Under the pieces are notes generated by a model. It saw only the letters and a program-made list of their open reading frames with translations, was not told the DNA's origin and searched no databases. Below, piece after piece: positions 42,368 through 52,174 of a stretch of DNA of 64,000 nt. A program made the translations under genes and the position numbers. The stretch lies in NCBI RefSeq assembly GCF_017581965.1, contig NZ_JAGEVF010000004.1:1-64000 (forward strand). The letters run 5' to 3'. This DNA is from Winogradskyella pelagia. Lineage in GTDB: Bacteria; Bacteroidota; Bacteroidia; Flavobacteriales; Flavobacteriaceae. Every line of letters starts with the position of its first letter. Positions within the stretch are counted from its first letter, which is position 1.

Positions 42368-43276
42368 ATGAGATGGGACCAAGCTCTTAAAGATTATCAA
42401 AACTACCTCCGCATTGAGCGAGGATTGTCTAAAAATTCAATATACAACTATAGTTTTGATATTAAAAAGCTCACAAATTACCTCAATGACCATTCTATTT
42501 CGGTCTCTCCTGAGGCTATTGACGCAGATGAGGTAAAATCTTTTATTTACGAGGTGTCTAAATCACTAAATCCAAGGTCGCAAGCAAGGCTTATTTCTGG
42601 ACTTCGGAATTTCTTTGACTATCTCATCTTTGAAAATTACAGAACAACAAATCCCCTTGATTTAATAGAATCTCCTAAAATAGGCAGGAAACTGCCAGAC
42701 ACTCTGTCGGTAAAGGATATTGACAATCTTATTGCTGCCATTGATTTGAGTTATACATATAACGGTGTTAATCTTGGTGAACGCAACAGAGCTATTATTG
42801 AAACTTTATATAGTTGTGGCTTACGTGTTAGTGAGCTTGTTGACTTAAAGATATCTGATCTATTTTTTAAAGAAGGCTTTTTAAAAATCACAGGGAAAGG
42901 CAACAAGCAACGATTTGTGCCTATAGGAGTATCTACTCAAAAATACATTACTATTTGGATAGATATTAGAAACCACATTAAAATTGACCCAAACTCTAGA
43001 GATATTGTTTTTTTAAACTACAAGGGAAAACAAATGACCAGGGCGATGATATTTACTATAATAAAACAATTGGTCAAAACGTCTGGTCTAAATAAAACGG
43101 TTTCGCCACATACCTTTAGGCATTCCTTTGCTACACATCTTTTAGAAAATGGTGCTGATTTAAGATCTATACAAATGATGCTAGGCCACGAGAGTATAAC
43201 TACTACTGAAATATATATGCACGTGGACCGCTCACACCTAAGTAATGTTTTGCAAAAATACCATCCCAGAAAATAG
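42368..43276 (+). CDS. xerD: Site-specific tyrosine recombinase XerD
   Basis: 302 residues. N-terminal SAM-like core-binding domain (DYQNYLRIERGLSKNSIYNY) and C-terminal catalytic domain with the R..H..R..H..Y set: Arg in SCGLRVSELVDL, HTFRHSFATHLLENG (His and Arg), LGHESITTTEIYMHV (His, and nucleophile Tyr283). Resolves chromosome dimers at dif with an XerC partner. It stands alone with no phage or attachment site nearby, so it is the housekeeping recombinase rather than a mobile-element integrase. A single-Xer system cannot be excluded. Confidence 0.95.
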   Translation: MRWDQALKDYQNYLRIERGLSKNSIYNYSFDIKKLTNYLNDHSISVSPEAIDADEVKSFIYEVSKSLNPRSQARLISGLRNFFDYLIFENYRTTNPLDLIESPKIGRKLPDTLSVKDIDNLIAAIDLSYTYNGVNLGERNRAIIETLYSCGLRVSELVDLKISDLFFKEGFLKITGKGNKQRFVPIGVSTQKYITIWIDIRNHIKIDPNSRDIVFLNYKGKQMTRAMIFTIIKQLVKTSGLNKTVSPHTFRHSFATHLLENGADLRSIQMMLGHESITTTEIYMHVDRSHLSNVLQKYHPRK

Positions 43277-43278
43277 AA

Positions 43279-43308
43279 AAGGGCATTGACACTAGATCAA
43301 TACCCTTC
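43279..43308. terminator. Hairpin between convergent xerD and rny
   Basis: A stem of about 10 bp with one G-U pair (AGGGCATTGA side at 43280-43289 with 43297-43306) lies between the two stop codons. The T run is weak, so termination is probable rather than certain. Confidence 0.55.
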
Positions 43309-43332
43309 TCATTCATTTGAGTTAGTTGACTC

Positions 43333-44910
43333 TTATTTGGCAATATTAATTGCCCTTGTTTCTCTGATAACCGTAACCTTTACTTGTCCTGGATAGGTCA
43401 TATCTGTTTGTATTTTCTGTGAAATCTCAAAAGATAAGCTTGCCGCTTTATCGTCAGAAACTTTTTCACTTTCTACTATAACACGGAGTTCTCTACCTGC
43501 TTGAATTGCATACGCCTTTTTTACTCCGGTAAAGCCAAAGGCTACATCCTCTAAATCTTTAAGGCGTTGTATGTAACTATCTAACACTTGTCGTCGTGCT
43601 CCTGGTCTAGCCCCAGAAATAGCGTCACAAACCTGAATGATTGGAGACAATAACGTAGTCATTTCAATCTCATCATGGTGTGCGCCGATTGCATTACATA
43701 CTTCTGGCTTTTCACCATGTTTTTCAGCCCATTGCATACCTAAAATAGCATGAGGTGTTTCAATATCTGCTTCAGAAGATGGTACCTTACCAATATCGTG
43801 CAAAAGACCTGCGCGCTTGGCTAATTTTGGATTTAAGCCAAGTTCAGCAGCCATAACACCACATAATTTAGCGACTTCCCGTGAGTGTTGTAGTAAGTTT
43901 TGACCATAGGACGAGCGGTATTTCATACGACCAACCATCTTAATCAATTCTGGATGAAGTCCGTGGATACCTAAGTCTATCACTGTACGTTTTCCAACTT
44001 CAATAATTTCTTGCTCAATTTGTTTTTCTGTTTTGCGCACTACTTCTTCTATGCGTGCTGGGTGGATACGTCCATCCGTTACTAATTTATGTAGTGACAG
44101 TCGAGCAATTTCGCGTCTTACAGAATCAAAGCAGGATAAAATAATGGCTTCAGGCGTATCGTCTACAATAATTTCTACACCTGTTGCAGCTTCAATAGCC
44201 CTTATATTACGCCCTTCTCTACCAATAATTCTACCTTTAACATCATCTGATTCAATATTGAAAACAGACACACAGTTATCAATAGCCTCTTCCGTACCAA
44301 TACGCTGTATGGTATTAATTATAATTTTCTTGGCCTCTTGTTGGGCCGTAAGTTTGGCTTCTTCTACTCTATCTTGGACAAAAGCCATAGCATCTGTTTT
44401 AGCCTCTTCCTTAAGGCTTTCAATTAATTGTTCCTTTGCTTCTTCCGCTGACAATTGGGAGATAACCTCCAGCTGCTTTATCTGACTCTTGTGAGCTTTT
44501 TCTACTTCAACGCGCTTTTTCTCTAAAAACTCTAACCTAAAATCATAGTCTTTCTTTTTATCTTCGAGAGATTGATTCGTTTTTTTAGTTTTAGAAAGCT
44601 CATTTGATATCTGTGATTCTTTGTCTCGAATTCGTTTTTCGGCCTCAGCCATTTTTTTATCCCTAGATAGGATTACTTTCTCATGTTCGGCCTTTAGCTC
44701 GATAAACTTTTCTTTCGCTTGAAGTATTTTATCCTTTTTCAATGCTTCAGCATCGGCTGTGGCTTGCTTTAAAATTGATTTGGATTCATTCTGGGCATCT
44801 CTTATCACTTTAGAAGCTTTTCCCTTCTGAAGCGAGCTTGCAATGAGATAGCCTATTATTACTCCCAAAACGACTGCTCCTACTATATATAGGATTGTAT
44901 TAGTATCCAT
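43333..44910 (-). CDS. rny: Ribonuclease Y
   Basis: Membrane-anchored endoribonuclease that starts decay of many mRNAs. 525 residues: one N-terminal transmembrane helix ([20 protein letters not shown]), a long coiled coil (to about 200), a KH domain ([23 protein letters not shown]), and an HD domain with GLLHDIGK and the late GAHHDEIE. Complete and typical. In this strain it lies downstream of zapA and the 6S-type RNA on the same strand, the usual flavobacterial order. Confidence 0.98.
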   Translation of the reverse strand: MDTNTILYIVGAVVLGVIIGYLIASSLQKGKASKVIRDAQNESKSILKQATADAEALKKDKILQAKEKFIELKAEHEKVILSRDKKMAEAEKRIRDKESQISNELSKTKKTNQSLEDKKKDYDFRLEFLEKKRVEVEKAHKSQIKQLEVISQLSAEEAKEQLIESLKEEAKTDAMAFVQDRVEEAKLTAQQEAKKIIINTIQRIGTEEAIDNCVSVFNIESDDVKGRIIGREGRNIRAIEAATGVEIIVDDTPEAIILSCFDSVRREIARLSLHKLVTDGRIHPARIEEVVRKTEKQIEQEIIEVGKRTVIDLGIHGLHPELIKMVGRMKYRSSYGQNLLQHSREVAKLCGVMAAELGLNPKLAKRAGLLHDIGKVPSSEADIETPHAILGMQWAEKHGEKPEVCNAIGAHHDEIEMTTLLSPIIQVCDAISGARPGARRQVLDSYIQRLKDLEDVAFGFTGVKKAYAIQAGRELRVIVESEKVSDDKAASLSFEISQKIQTDMTYPGQVKVTVIRETRAINIAK

Positions 44911-44930
44911 AGTTTATATTTAGTTATTAT

Positions 44931-45118
44931 AAAAAAAGCCTACATCAGCTCTGATTTTGTATAAACTCCTTAAAAACAAGTTTAGGGCTAACAAATTGAT
45001 CAAAAATCTGTCTAAGATACCAAAGCGAGTTTGGCACTAACAGCACGATTTTACAATTTCAACTCACCCTTTTTAAAGAATTAACGTTGAGTTTATCAAA
45101 AATATAACTAATGTAGGC
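44931..45118 (-). ncRNA. ssrS: 6S RNA (6S-Flavo type)
   Basis: The segment lies between zapA and rny, a common place for 6S RNA. On the minus strand its ends pair perfectly (GCCTACAT at 45111-45118 with ATGTAGGC at 44938-44945) and a second long-range helix (45089-45096 with 44961-44968) extends the closing stem. A hairpin of CCAAA/TTTGG (45020-45024 with 45030-45034) sits near the middle, and a T run (44931-44937) follows the 3' end. This rod with a central open region is the 6S form, which mimics an open promoter and binds the housekeeping RNA polymerase holoenzyme. The sequence between is too AT-rich to code. Confidence 0.75.
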
Positions 45119-45151
45119 AGTAACCTTTTTTTATTTTAAAGAACGTACGAG

Positions 45152-45439
45152 TTAAATATGCTTGCTTAATAGTTCATTCAATGCAACTAGCTTTTCTTGA
45201 ACCTCTTCATTGACATATTCCTTATCAATTGACTTTTGTTCTACTTGAGCGGCAAACTGTAACGCACACATTGCGAGTACATCTTGCTTATCCCTTACTG
45301 AATAATTCTGCTCAAACTGACCAATCATTCCCTCTATTTTCTTAGCGGCTTTTCTTAAGCCTTCTTCTTGGGTTGGGTTGATCGTTAACGGATAAACCCT
45401 ATTCGCTATAGAAAGCTTAATTTTTAATTGATCTGGCAT
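45152..45439 (-). CDS. zapA: Cell division protein ZapA
   Basis: 95 residues. The ZapA domain KLSIANRVYPLTINPTQEEGLRKAA precedes a helical coiled-coil half (IEGMIGQFEQNYSVRDKQDVLAMCALQFAAQ). It binds FtsZ filaments and promotes Z-ring bundling. Follows the coiled-coil gene by 16 bases and precedes the 6S-type RNA by 33 bases, so one transcript probably covers all three. Confidence 0.93.
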   Translation of the reverse strand: MPDQLKIKLSIANRVYPLTINPTQEEGLRKAAKKIEGMIGQFEQNYSVRDKQDVLAMCALQFAAQVEQKSIDKEYVNEEVQEKLVALNELLSKHI

Positions 45440-45455
45440 TTCAATTGTTCTGCAT

Positions 45456-45746
45456 TTATTCAGAGAGCTGACCTATACAATGGTCTATATCTCTTATTAA
45501 TGCATTTATTTTTAACTTAGTCTCTCGTTTATTATCGTCACTACCAAGCATTGAATTAGCAATTTTGAGCGTCTCATATTTATCAGCCCAAGTCGCTATT
45601 TCCTCTTGCTGATCGAAAAGTTTTTGTTGGTGCTCTTGCAATTGCTGCGAAAGTTTTGCATTAGTCTGTTTTAATACTTCTTGCTTATGTAAAACCTTGC
45701 TTATTTTATTCTCTAAAGCGTCAACAATTTCTTCTAACTTACTCAT
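45456..45746 (-). CDS. Small coiled-coil protein upstream of zapA
   Basis: 96 residues, almost entirely predicted coiled coil (EIVDALENKISKVLHKQEVLKQTNAKLSQQL through WADKYETLKIANSML). It occurs beside zapA in many flavobacteria and may act with it in division, by position only. ATG start 25 bases from the -7 element of a good promoter. No enzyme motif. Confidence 0.85.
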   Translation of the reverse strand: MSKLEEIVDALENKISKVLHKQEVLKQTNAKLSQQLQEHQQKLFDQQEEIATWADKYETLKIANSMLGSDDNKRETKLKINALIRDIDHCIGQLSE

Positions 45747-45770
45747 TAAAGCAATTCAATACTATACAAA

Positions 45771-45801
45771 CAAAGTTAACATACCTAACGAGAATTCACA
45801 A
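45771..45801 (-). promoter_or_regulatory. Promoter of the coiled-coil/zapA/6S transcript
   Basis: On the minus strand TTG (45799-45801), a 20-base spacer and TAACTTTG (45771-45778) match the Bacteroidota consensus. The predicted start is near 45764, 18 bases upstream of the first gene. Confidence 0.7.
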
Positions 45802-45878
45802 TTGTTTTACAATTATTTTTAAACCATATAAGATTATAGCTTTTTAAGACGTTGAAGAAAATAATATACCTTCAATTC

Positions 45879-45908
45879 TTGAAAATGACATTCAAATTAA
45901 TATTTTAG
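45879..45908 (+). promoter_or_regulatory. Promoter of the M23 peptidase gene
   Basis: TTG (45879-45881), a 19-base spacer and TATTTTAG (45901-45908), one mismatch from TAnnTTTG, lie 18 bases before the ATG. Confidence 0.5.
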
Positions 45909-45926
45909 CCCTAATCATTATCGCGA

Positions 45927-47615
45927 ATGAGAGCATTGTTTATTCTTTTTTTAATCTGTTTATCTTCCCACGCTCAATCGGAATACCCTCAAGATTATTT
46001 TAGAACGCCTCTAGACATACCTGTCGTATTATCAGGGACTTTTGGGGAATTGCGATCAGGGCATTTTCACTCTGGACTAGATATTAAAACCCAATACCGA
46101 GAGGGGTTAAAGGTATACACCGCTGGCCCTGGATATGTTAGTCGTATCAAAATTTCACATTTTGGTTACGGCAAAGCGATTTACGTGACACATCCTAATG
46201 GATATACATCTGTTTACGGGCATCTGCAAAAATTTTCAAAACGATTAGAGGCCTACATAAAAGAATGTCAGTATGATAAAGAGAGTTTTGAAGTTGAAGT
46301 TTTTCCCAACCCCTCAGAACTACCCATAGAAAGCAATGAAGTTATTGCATATTCTGGTAATACAGGTGGTTCTGGTGGCCCTCATCTTCATTTTGAAATT
46401 AGAGACAATCAGGAGCGCCCAATTAACCCGATGCTATTTGGCATTAACACCAAGGACACAAAGGTGCCGCTCGTTCTAAAAGTTTTTGCTTACACAGAAA
46501 ATGATACAGCATCAGTTAATGGTAAGACAGGACGCATTCCCTTACGGTTAATTCCAAAAAAAAATGGCAGCTTTGATGTAGAAAAAATTGAAGCCTTTGG
46601 CAATATTGGTTTTGGTGTTGTAAGCTATGATAGGCAAGATTACGCGCCCAACAAAAACGGCGTAAGTAAAATCCAATCCTTTTTTAATGGTAGTAAAAGT
46701 TTAGAAATTGATTTTAAGCGCTTCAGCTTTGATGAGTCAAAGCACATCAAACGCCTTATTGATTACGAATATTTTAAAACCAATAAATCAAGAATTCAGA
46801 AATTATTCATTGAGGAGAATAACCCTCTAAGCCTATATAAAGAGGCTTATGACGATGGCTATATAAAAGTTGAAGACAGTACGGCCTCTGTATATCGAAT
46901 ACGTATCTTAGATTTTCTGGGCAACGAAACCTGGGTCAACATTCCTATAGTCGGAAAAAAAACAAATTTGATTAAAGAAACTTACACGTTAGAAGCTGAT
47001 AAGACCTTGCTAAAATCTAATAAGACTACCGTTTTAAATTCCGATAAAGTTAGCGTCAGTTTTTATAGCAATACTTTATACGACGATAAGTTTATTGATT
47101 TTAAAGTTAATTGTGACACGCTTTTCTTGCACAAAGATGTCATTCCTTTACAAAAGAATTTCTACATCAATTACGATATTAGCCATTACAAGCCAGAGGA
47201 CCGAAACAAATTATACATCGCTAGGCTATATGGCTATTATAAGAAACCATATTATGTTGGTGCAAAACGTAAAGGCGATACACTAAGCGCTGGCAGCAAG
47301 GTCTTTGGCACCTACACTTTAGCTATGGATACCGTCGCCCCAAAAATTACACCAGTGAATTTTCAGGATAAAAAATGGCTGAGTAAATACAGATATCTTA
47401 AGGTAAAAATCGATGATGATTTATCAGGAATTAGCAAATATAGAGCCACTGTCAATGGTAAATGGATTCTGATGGAATACGATTACAAAACAGATATGCT
47501 TGTGCACGATTTTAATGATAATGTGATTTCGGACACAAAAAATAATTTGAAAATAATTGTTACGGATAATGTTGGAAATAGTTCTACATTTGAAGCAACC
47601 TTTTATAGAAAATAA
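45927..47615 (+). CDS. M23 family metallopeptidase, exported
   Basis: 562 residues with a signal peptide (to HAQS). N-terminal LytM/M23 domain at about 25-170: zinc ligands in GHFHSGLDIKT and HLHFEIRDN, with YGKAIYVTHPNGYTSVYGHL between. The remaining ~390 residues are beta-rich with Ig-like segments (KVKIDDDLSGISKYRATVNGKW), usual for Bacteroidota M23 proteins of this length. Probably cleaves peptidoglycan crosslinks or regulates such cleavage in the periplasm. 11 bases before the TonB-dependent receptor, so a two-gene operon; this pair is conserved in Flavobacteriaceae. Confidence 0.92.
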   Translation: MRALFILFLICLSSHAQSEYPQDYFRTPLDIPVVLSGTFGELRSGHFHSGLDIKTQYREGLKVYTAGPGYVSRIKISHFGYGKAIYVTHPNGYTSVYGHLQKFSKRLEAYIKECQYDKESFEVEVFPNPSELPIESNEVIAYSGNTGGSGGPHLHFEIRDNQERPINPMLFGINTKDTKVPLVLKVFAYTENDTASVNGKTGRIPLRLIPKKNGSFDVEKIEAFGNIGFGVVSYDRQDYAPNKNGVSKIQSFFNGSKSLEIDFKRFSFDESKHIKRLIDYEYFKTNKSRIQKLFIEENNPLSLYKEAYDDGYIKVEDSTASVYRIRILDFLGNETWVNIPIVGKKTNLIKETYTLEADKTLLKSNKTTVLNSDKVSVSFYSNTLYDDKFIDFKVNCDTLFLHKDVIPLQKNFYINYDISHYKPEDRNKLYIARLYGYYKKPYYVGAKRKGDTLSAGSKVFGTYTLAMDTVAPKITPVNFQDKKWLSKYRYLKVKIDDDLSGISKYRATVNGKWILMEYDYKTDMLVHDFNDNVISDTKNNLKIIVTDNVGNSSTFEATFYRK

Positions 47616-47626
47616 AACCTAGCTAT

Positions 47627-50092
47627 TTGAAACTTAAGTATTGTATTGGGCTTTTAGTACTGACTATTTCTTTTTTGTCATTCTGTCAAAGTGCTGTTGT
47701 TAGAGGTGTTATTTTAGATGAATTCAACAACCCAATTAGCGAGGTTAACATTAAAGCTAACACGGGAGAGGGCGCTTCCTCTAACGAAAATGGTTTTTAT
47801 GAACTAAGAATCCCCTCAGACATTGAAGTCACCGTTGTTTTTACCCATTTAGGACACAAGCGCGTAGAGGTAAAATTCAATCTAAAAAATGGCCAAGAAA
47901 CGGAATTCAATCCTGTTTTAAAAGTAGATGTAGAGCAAATATCAGAAGTTGTAATAAGCACCAATACGCGTCAATCTGTAGATGGCGTAACCTCAATTTC
48001 GCCAGAGATTATTAGAAAGATAAAAGGCGCTCAACCAGGAGTAGAAAACATTCTTAAAACTTTACCTGGAGTAAACATATCAAATGAACTCAGTACTCAA
48101 TATTCCGTACGTGGTGGAAATTTTGACGAAAACCTTGTTTATGTCAATGAAATTGAAGTGTACAGACCGTTCTTAATCCGTTCGGGTAATCAAGAAGGAT
48201 TGAGTTTCGTTAACACAGACATGGTTCAAAATGTAGATTTCTCCGCTGGTGGTTTCCAGTCACGGTTTGGAGATAAACTATCGTCGGTTTTAGATATTAC
48301 CTATAGAAGTCCCATCAACACACAGATTAGAACAGATTTAAGTCTTTTAGGCGGAAGTTTAACCGGTGAGACCATTTCTAAAAACGGTAAATTCTCTGGT
48401 ATAGCCAGTGTTCGCTACAGAGACAACAGCCTTATATTAAATAATTTAGAAACTGAAGGCAATGTAGAACCGGTTTTTGCAGATGCCCAAACCTACCTCA
48501 CCTATAAATTTACAGATAAATTTCATCTCAATTTTTTAGGCAACATCTCAGTAAATCAATACAATTTCGAACCACAGAATCGCCAAACCAATTTTGGTAC
48601 TTTGCAAGAACCTGTTGCCTTGTTAGTATTTTATGATGGTATGGAGCAAACAGAATACCAAACCTATTTTGGGGCATTTAAGGCTAATTATTACGCTAAT
48701 GACGATTTAACCCTTAAACTAATAGGGTCTGCTTACCATGCCCTAGAACAAGAATACTTTGATATTTTCGCCCAATATAGATTAGGGGAAGTCAATACCA
48801 ATATTGGTGATGAAGACCTTGGTGAAGTAGAATTCAGTGAAGGTATTGGCTCGCAATTGACGCATGCCAGAAATGATTTGGATGCCTTTTTTGTAAATCT
48901 TGAACATCGTGGTGATTACAATGTTGACGAAGAAACAAACGTAGAGTGGTCAGTTAAGTATACACACGAAGATATTAGAGACCGACTTGTAGAATGGGAG
49001 GTTATTGATTCCGCTGGTTTCTCAATTAGACCTCCAAATTTTAGCACACCAAATTTACAGCCTTACGAGCCTTTTTCAGGTCCACTGACAGCCTTTCAAA
49101 ATATAAGAGCACTCAACCGCACTCAAATCAACCGAGTCCAAGCCTTTGCTCAATTGAGTAAAAAAACAACTTGGGGAGACAATGAAGTATTTTACAATAT
49201 CGGTGCAAGACTGCATAATTGGACCGTAAGCGGACAAGGCATTACGTCAAATACACAGACTGTTATAAGCCCTAGAGCCCAGTTCACTATTAAACCAAAT
49301 TGGGAAAAAGACATGTTATTTAGAGTTGCAGGCGGATTATATTATCAACCACCGCTTTACAGGGAACTAAGAGACTCTTCAGGAATTGTACAGCCAAATG
49401 TAAAAGCACAAAAATCGTTTCACATTGTCTTGGGCAATGAATACAGTTTTGAGATGTGGGAACGACCATTTAAATTGGTAACGGAGGCCTATTACAAGGG
49501 AATGACCGATGTTAATCCTTACACTCTTGAAAATGTTAGAATCCGCTACCGTGCTAGAAACAATGCTGAAGCTTATGCTTATGGTCTAGACATGAGACTA
49601 AACGGTGAATTTGTGCCAGGTACGGAATCCTGGTTCAGTTTTGGTTATCTCAAAACAGAAGAGAATATAGATGGTCGTGGCTATATACCGAGACCTACAG
49701 ATCAACGTTTAAAATTTGGGGTACTCTTCCAAGATTACGTCCCAAATATGCCAGATTTAAAGATGTACCTTAATTTAGTTTACAATACGGGAGTACCTGG
49801 CGGCTCTCCTAGCTATGCAGACCCTTATGATTATCAAATTAGATTGAGAGATTACAGACGTGCCGATCTAGGGATTTCTTATGTAATTGTAGATTCCGAA
49901 AAAGAGTATCAGGCCAGGTGGAAAAAAGCCTTTAAGGATTTATCTATAGGCTTCGAAATTTATAACATGTTTAATAACCAAAATAGTATTACCAATACTT
50001 GGGTTAGAGACGTTTACAGTAAACGACAATTTGCTATCCCAAATTTTTTAACACCTCGTGTGTTTAATGTTAGATTATCCGCTAGGTTTTAG
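47627..50092 (+). CDS. TonB-dependent outer-membrane receptor
   Basis: 821 residues: signal peptide, a carboxypeptidase-regulatory-like domain at about 22-105 (VVRGVILDEFNNPISEVNIKA), a plug domain at about 110-230 (GVENILKTLPGVNISNE, YSVRGGNFDENLVYVN) and a 22-strand barrel ending in VFNVRLSARF. Start codon TTG. No SusD partner follows, so it is not a polysaccharide-utilisation SusC; the substrate is unknown. Coupled to the M23 peptidase gene upstream. Confidence 0.93.
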   Translation: MKLKYCIGLLVLTISFLSFCQSAVVRGVILDEFNNPISEVNIKANTGEGASSNENGFYELRIPSDIEVTVVFTHLGHKRVEVKFNLKNGQETEFNPVLKVDVEQISEVVISTNTRQSVDGVTSISPEIIRKIKGAQPGVENILKTLPGVNISNELSTQYSVRGGNFDENLVYVNEIEVYRPFLIRSGNQEGLSFVNTDMVQNVDFSAGGFQSRFGDKLSSVLDITYRSPINTQIRTDLSLLGGSLTGETISKNGKFSGIASVRYRDNSLILNNLETEGNVEPVFADAQTYLTYKFTDKFHLNFLGNISVNQYNFEPQNRQTNFGTLQEPVALLVFYDGMEQTEYQTYFGAFKANYYANDDLTLKLIGSAYHALEQEYFDIFAQYRLGEVNTNIGDEDLGEVEFSEGIGSQLTHARNDLDAFFVNLEHRGDYNVDEETNVEWSVKYTHEDIRDRLVEWEVIDSAGFSIRPPNFSTPNLQPYEPFSGPLTAFQNIRALNRTQINRVQAFAQLSKKTTWGDNEVFYNIGARLHNWTVSGQGITSNTQTVISPRAQFTIKPNWEKDMLFRVAGGLYYQPPLYRELRDSSGIVQPNVKAQKSFHIVLGNEYSFEMWERPFKLVTEAYYKGMTDVNPYTLENVRIRYRARNNAEAYAYGLDMRLNGEFVPGTESWFSFGYLKTEENIDGRGYIPRPTDQRLKFGVLFQDYVPNMPDLKMYLNLVYNTGVPGGSPSYADPYDYQIRLRDYRRADLGISYVIVDSEKEYQARWKKAFKDLSIGFEIYNMFNNQNSITNTWVRDVYSKRQFAIPNFLTPRVFNVRLSARF

Positions 50093-50173
50093 TTGAAACG
50101 GCAAAATTTGACCAATTATTAGTGCAACTACTTAAAACAACGACAACCGCCACCCCATTACTTATTTTTTTTA

Positions 50174-50181
50174 TAGATTTG
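50174..50181 (+). promoter_or_regulatory. -7 element upstream of the T9SS type A gene
   Basis: TAGATTTG matches TAnnTTTG, 57 bases before the ATG. A second match, TAAATTTG at 50224-50231, is only 7 bases before the ATG and so less likely. Neither has a well-spaced TTG. Confidence 0.35.
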
Positions 50182-50237
50182 TAATTGGCTAATACACTTT
50201 AGGTTACCCTATTAAGCTATAGTTAAATTTGTAATGC

Positions 50238-52091
50238 ATGAAACGTTCCCTCATCCTATGCTTTATACTCACCTGCAGTATAGCTTTTGCCCAGTCCGAT
50301 TTATTTGTTAGCAATGGTAGTTTTATTTATGTTGATGGTGATGGTTTTACACCAGGGCCGAATGTAGCACCTGTCTTTGTCACTAATGATGTGAATATAG
50401 AAGGTGGTGGTCATATCTATTTACGTAATGAAGCACAGTTACTTCAGGGCAATGATGTCGGTAACTCTGGTCTAGGTGAACTAAGTGTGTATCAAGAAGG
50501 GAATGTGAACCGATGGTCTTATAACTATTGGTGCTCGCCTGTTGGTGTACCTAACGTTGCAAACGGCAATGAACCTTCAAGAGTAAGTTTATTGAATGAT
50601 GTTATTGATGTCACCAACTCCACTCCTGCTTTGTTTACGCCTGGCTTTGATGGTATAGGGAGTCCTTTGACCATTTCAGACCGTTGGCTTTGGTCTTTTG
50701 TTTCTTCTGATGAATATAGTGAATGGATCTACGTTGGCTCTACAAATGATTTAGACCCTGGACTTGGATTTACAATGAAAGGTAACGGTACTACACCAAC
50801 AGAAAGCCAATTATATGATTTTAGAGGAAAACCCAATAATGGCACAATTACAAACCCAGTTGCGAATGGTCAATGGACTTTAATTGGCAATCCTTATCCA
50901 AGTGCCATCGATGCTCGAGATTTAATTCACAATTCATCTAATGTAAACGAAATAACAGGTACTTTGTTTTATTGGGAACAAAGTCAAACCGTAACGTCTC
51001 ATGTACTTCAAGATTATATAGGAGGCTATGCCACTTATACAATAAATACCAGTGGTGCACCTATAGAAACTTTCACGTTTGCACTATTTTCAACTTACGA
51101 TGAAAACGACAATTCAACACCAGTTTATTTACCGCCTCCTGCTCCTCCATTTACTCAAGCCGAAGGAGTCAAACGAGCGAGAAGATATATTCCAATTGGT
51201 CAAGGATTTATGGTTGAAGGCATTAATGGTCCAAATGGAGAGGTCACCGTTAATAATTCTATGCGAGAATTTGTAAAGGAAGACGGAACTAACAGTGTCT
51301 TTTTTAGAAATGGACAAACCAATGCAGCGTCAAATAGTAGTAATGAAACAGGTGTTAATCACATCCAATATCAAGATAACGGATTATCCCTAGTGCCTGA
51401 TGACTACAAAAGATTTCGAGTTAATGTTGATTTTACGGTAGGTGAAAGCCAGTACACAAGACAATTAGTACTTAATTTTCACGATTCGGCAACATTTGGT
51501 CACGACAGAGGGCTGGAATTAAAACGTGCTCAAGCATACGACTCTGATGCTTATTTTGAATTGGATGGCGAAGATTATGGCGCACAAGCCTATCCATTTG
51601 GAGAAGACCTTAGAATTCCTCTAGTTATTGACATTGAGGAACAGCAACCGCTGCGCTTTAGAATTTTTGATATCCAGAATTTTGAGGATTCTCAGGGCAT
51701 TTACATTTACGATTCCACAACAGATATGTATATCAATCTCAGGGATATCAATTATGAATTGAATATAGAACCCGGTCATTACACCGACCGATTTGAGGTT
51801 GTATTTACAGCAGAAACCACCTTATCTAACGAAGCGGTTGATTTGGATAACTTGAGCGTCATTCAAAATAATGGACTACACCAGCTACAAATTTTTAATC
51901 CAAACGCTGTAGATATTTCTTCTATAGAAGTTTACGATGTTTCAGGGAGACGTGTTATTACCAATCCTGTAAATACCGTGGAATCCCAGTATAATATTTC
52001 TACGCTAGATTTAAGTGATGGCGTTTATGTGGTAAACATCAAAACGGCTTCAGAGGCGGTTACATCTGATAAAGTTATTGTTAAGAATTAG
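50238..52091 (+). CDS. Secreted protein with T9SS type A sorting domain
   Basis: 617 residues, signal peptide to FAQS. The N-terminal ~480 residues are beta-rich with no domain I can name (YNYWCSPVGVP and LIGNPYPSAID motifs recur in flavobacterial surface proteins of this type). The C-terminal ~85 residues (LQIFNPNAVDISSIEVYDVSGRR and LSDGVYVVNIKT, ending KVIVKN) are a type A T9SS sorting domain, which is cleaved on export. Likely surface-exposed or released. Single gene followed at 84 bases by the S74 protein. Confidence 0.88.
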   Translation: MKRSLILCFILTCSIAFAQSDLFVSNGSFIYVDGDGFTPGPNVAPVFVTNDVNIEGGGHIYLRNEAQLLQGNDVGNSGLGELSVYQEGNVNRWSYNYWCSPVGVPNVANGNEPSRVSLLNDVIDVTNSTPALFTPGFDGIGSPLTISDRWLWSFVSSDEYSEWIYVGSTNDLDPGLGFTMKGNGTTPTESQLYDFRGKPNNGTITNPVANGQWTLIGNPYPSAIDARDLIHNSSNVNEITGTLFYWEQSQTVTSHVLQDYIGGYATYTINTSGAPIETFTFALFSTYDENDNSTPVYLPPPAPPFTQAEGVKRARRYIPIGQGFMVEGINGPNGEVTVNNSMREFVKEDGTNSVFFRNGQTNAASNSSNETGVNHIQYQDNGLSLVPDDYKRFRVNVDFTVGESQYTRQLVLNFHDSATFGHDRGLELKRAQAYDSDAYFELDGEDYGAQAYPFGEDLRIPLVIDIEEQQPLRFRIFDIQNFEDSQGIYIYDSTTDMYINLRDINYELNIEPGHYTDRFEVVFTAETTLSNEAVDLDNLSVIQNNGLHQLQIFNPNAVDISSIEVYDVSGRRVITNPVNTVESQYNISTLDLSDGVYVVNIKTASEAVTSDKVIVKN

Positions 52092-52174
52092 AGAATAAAC
52101 CAAAGAACTTGTAGCACAAGTAATGTCATTTAATTCACCGCTTTTACAAGGATATATTTTTAAATATAATAATT

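Noticed and set aside
42368..43276. Tyrosine recombinase as a sign of a mobile element
   Set aside because: It matches housekeeping XerD, has no flanking repeats, tRNA or phage genes, and the surroundings are core genes.
44033..44485. 150-residue open frame on the plus strand opposite rny
   Set aside because: It lies wholly inside the complete and highly typical rny gene, has no start context or family motif, and is a coding shadow.
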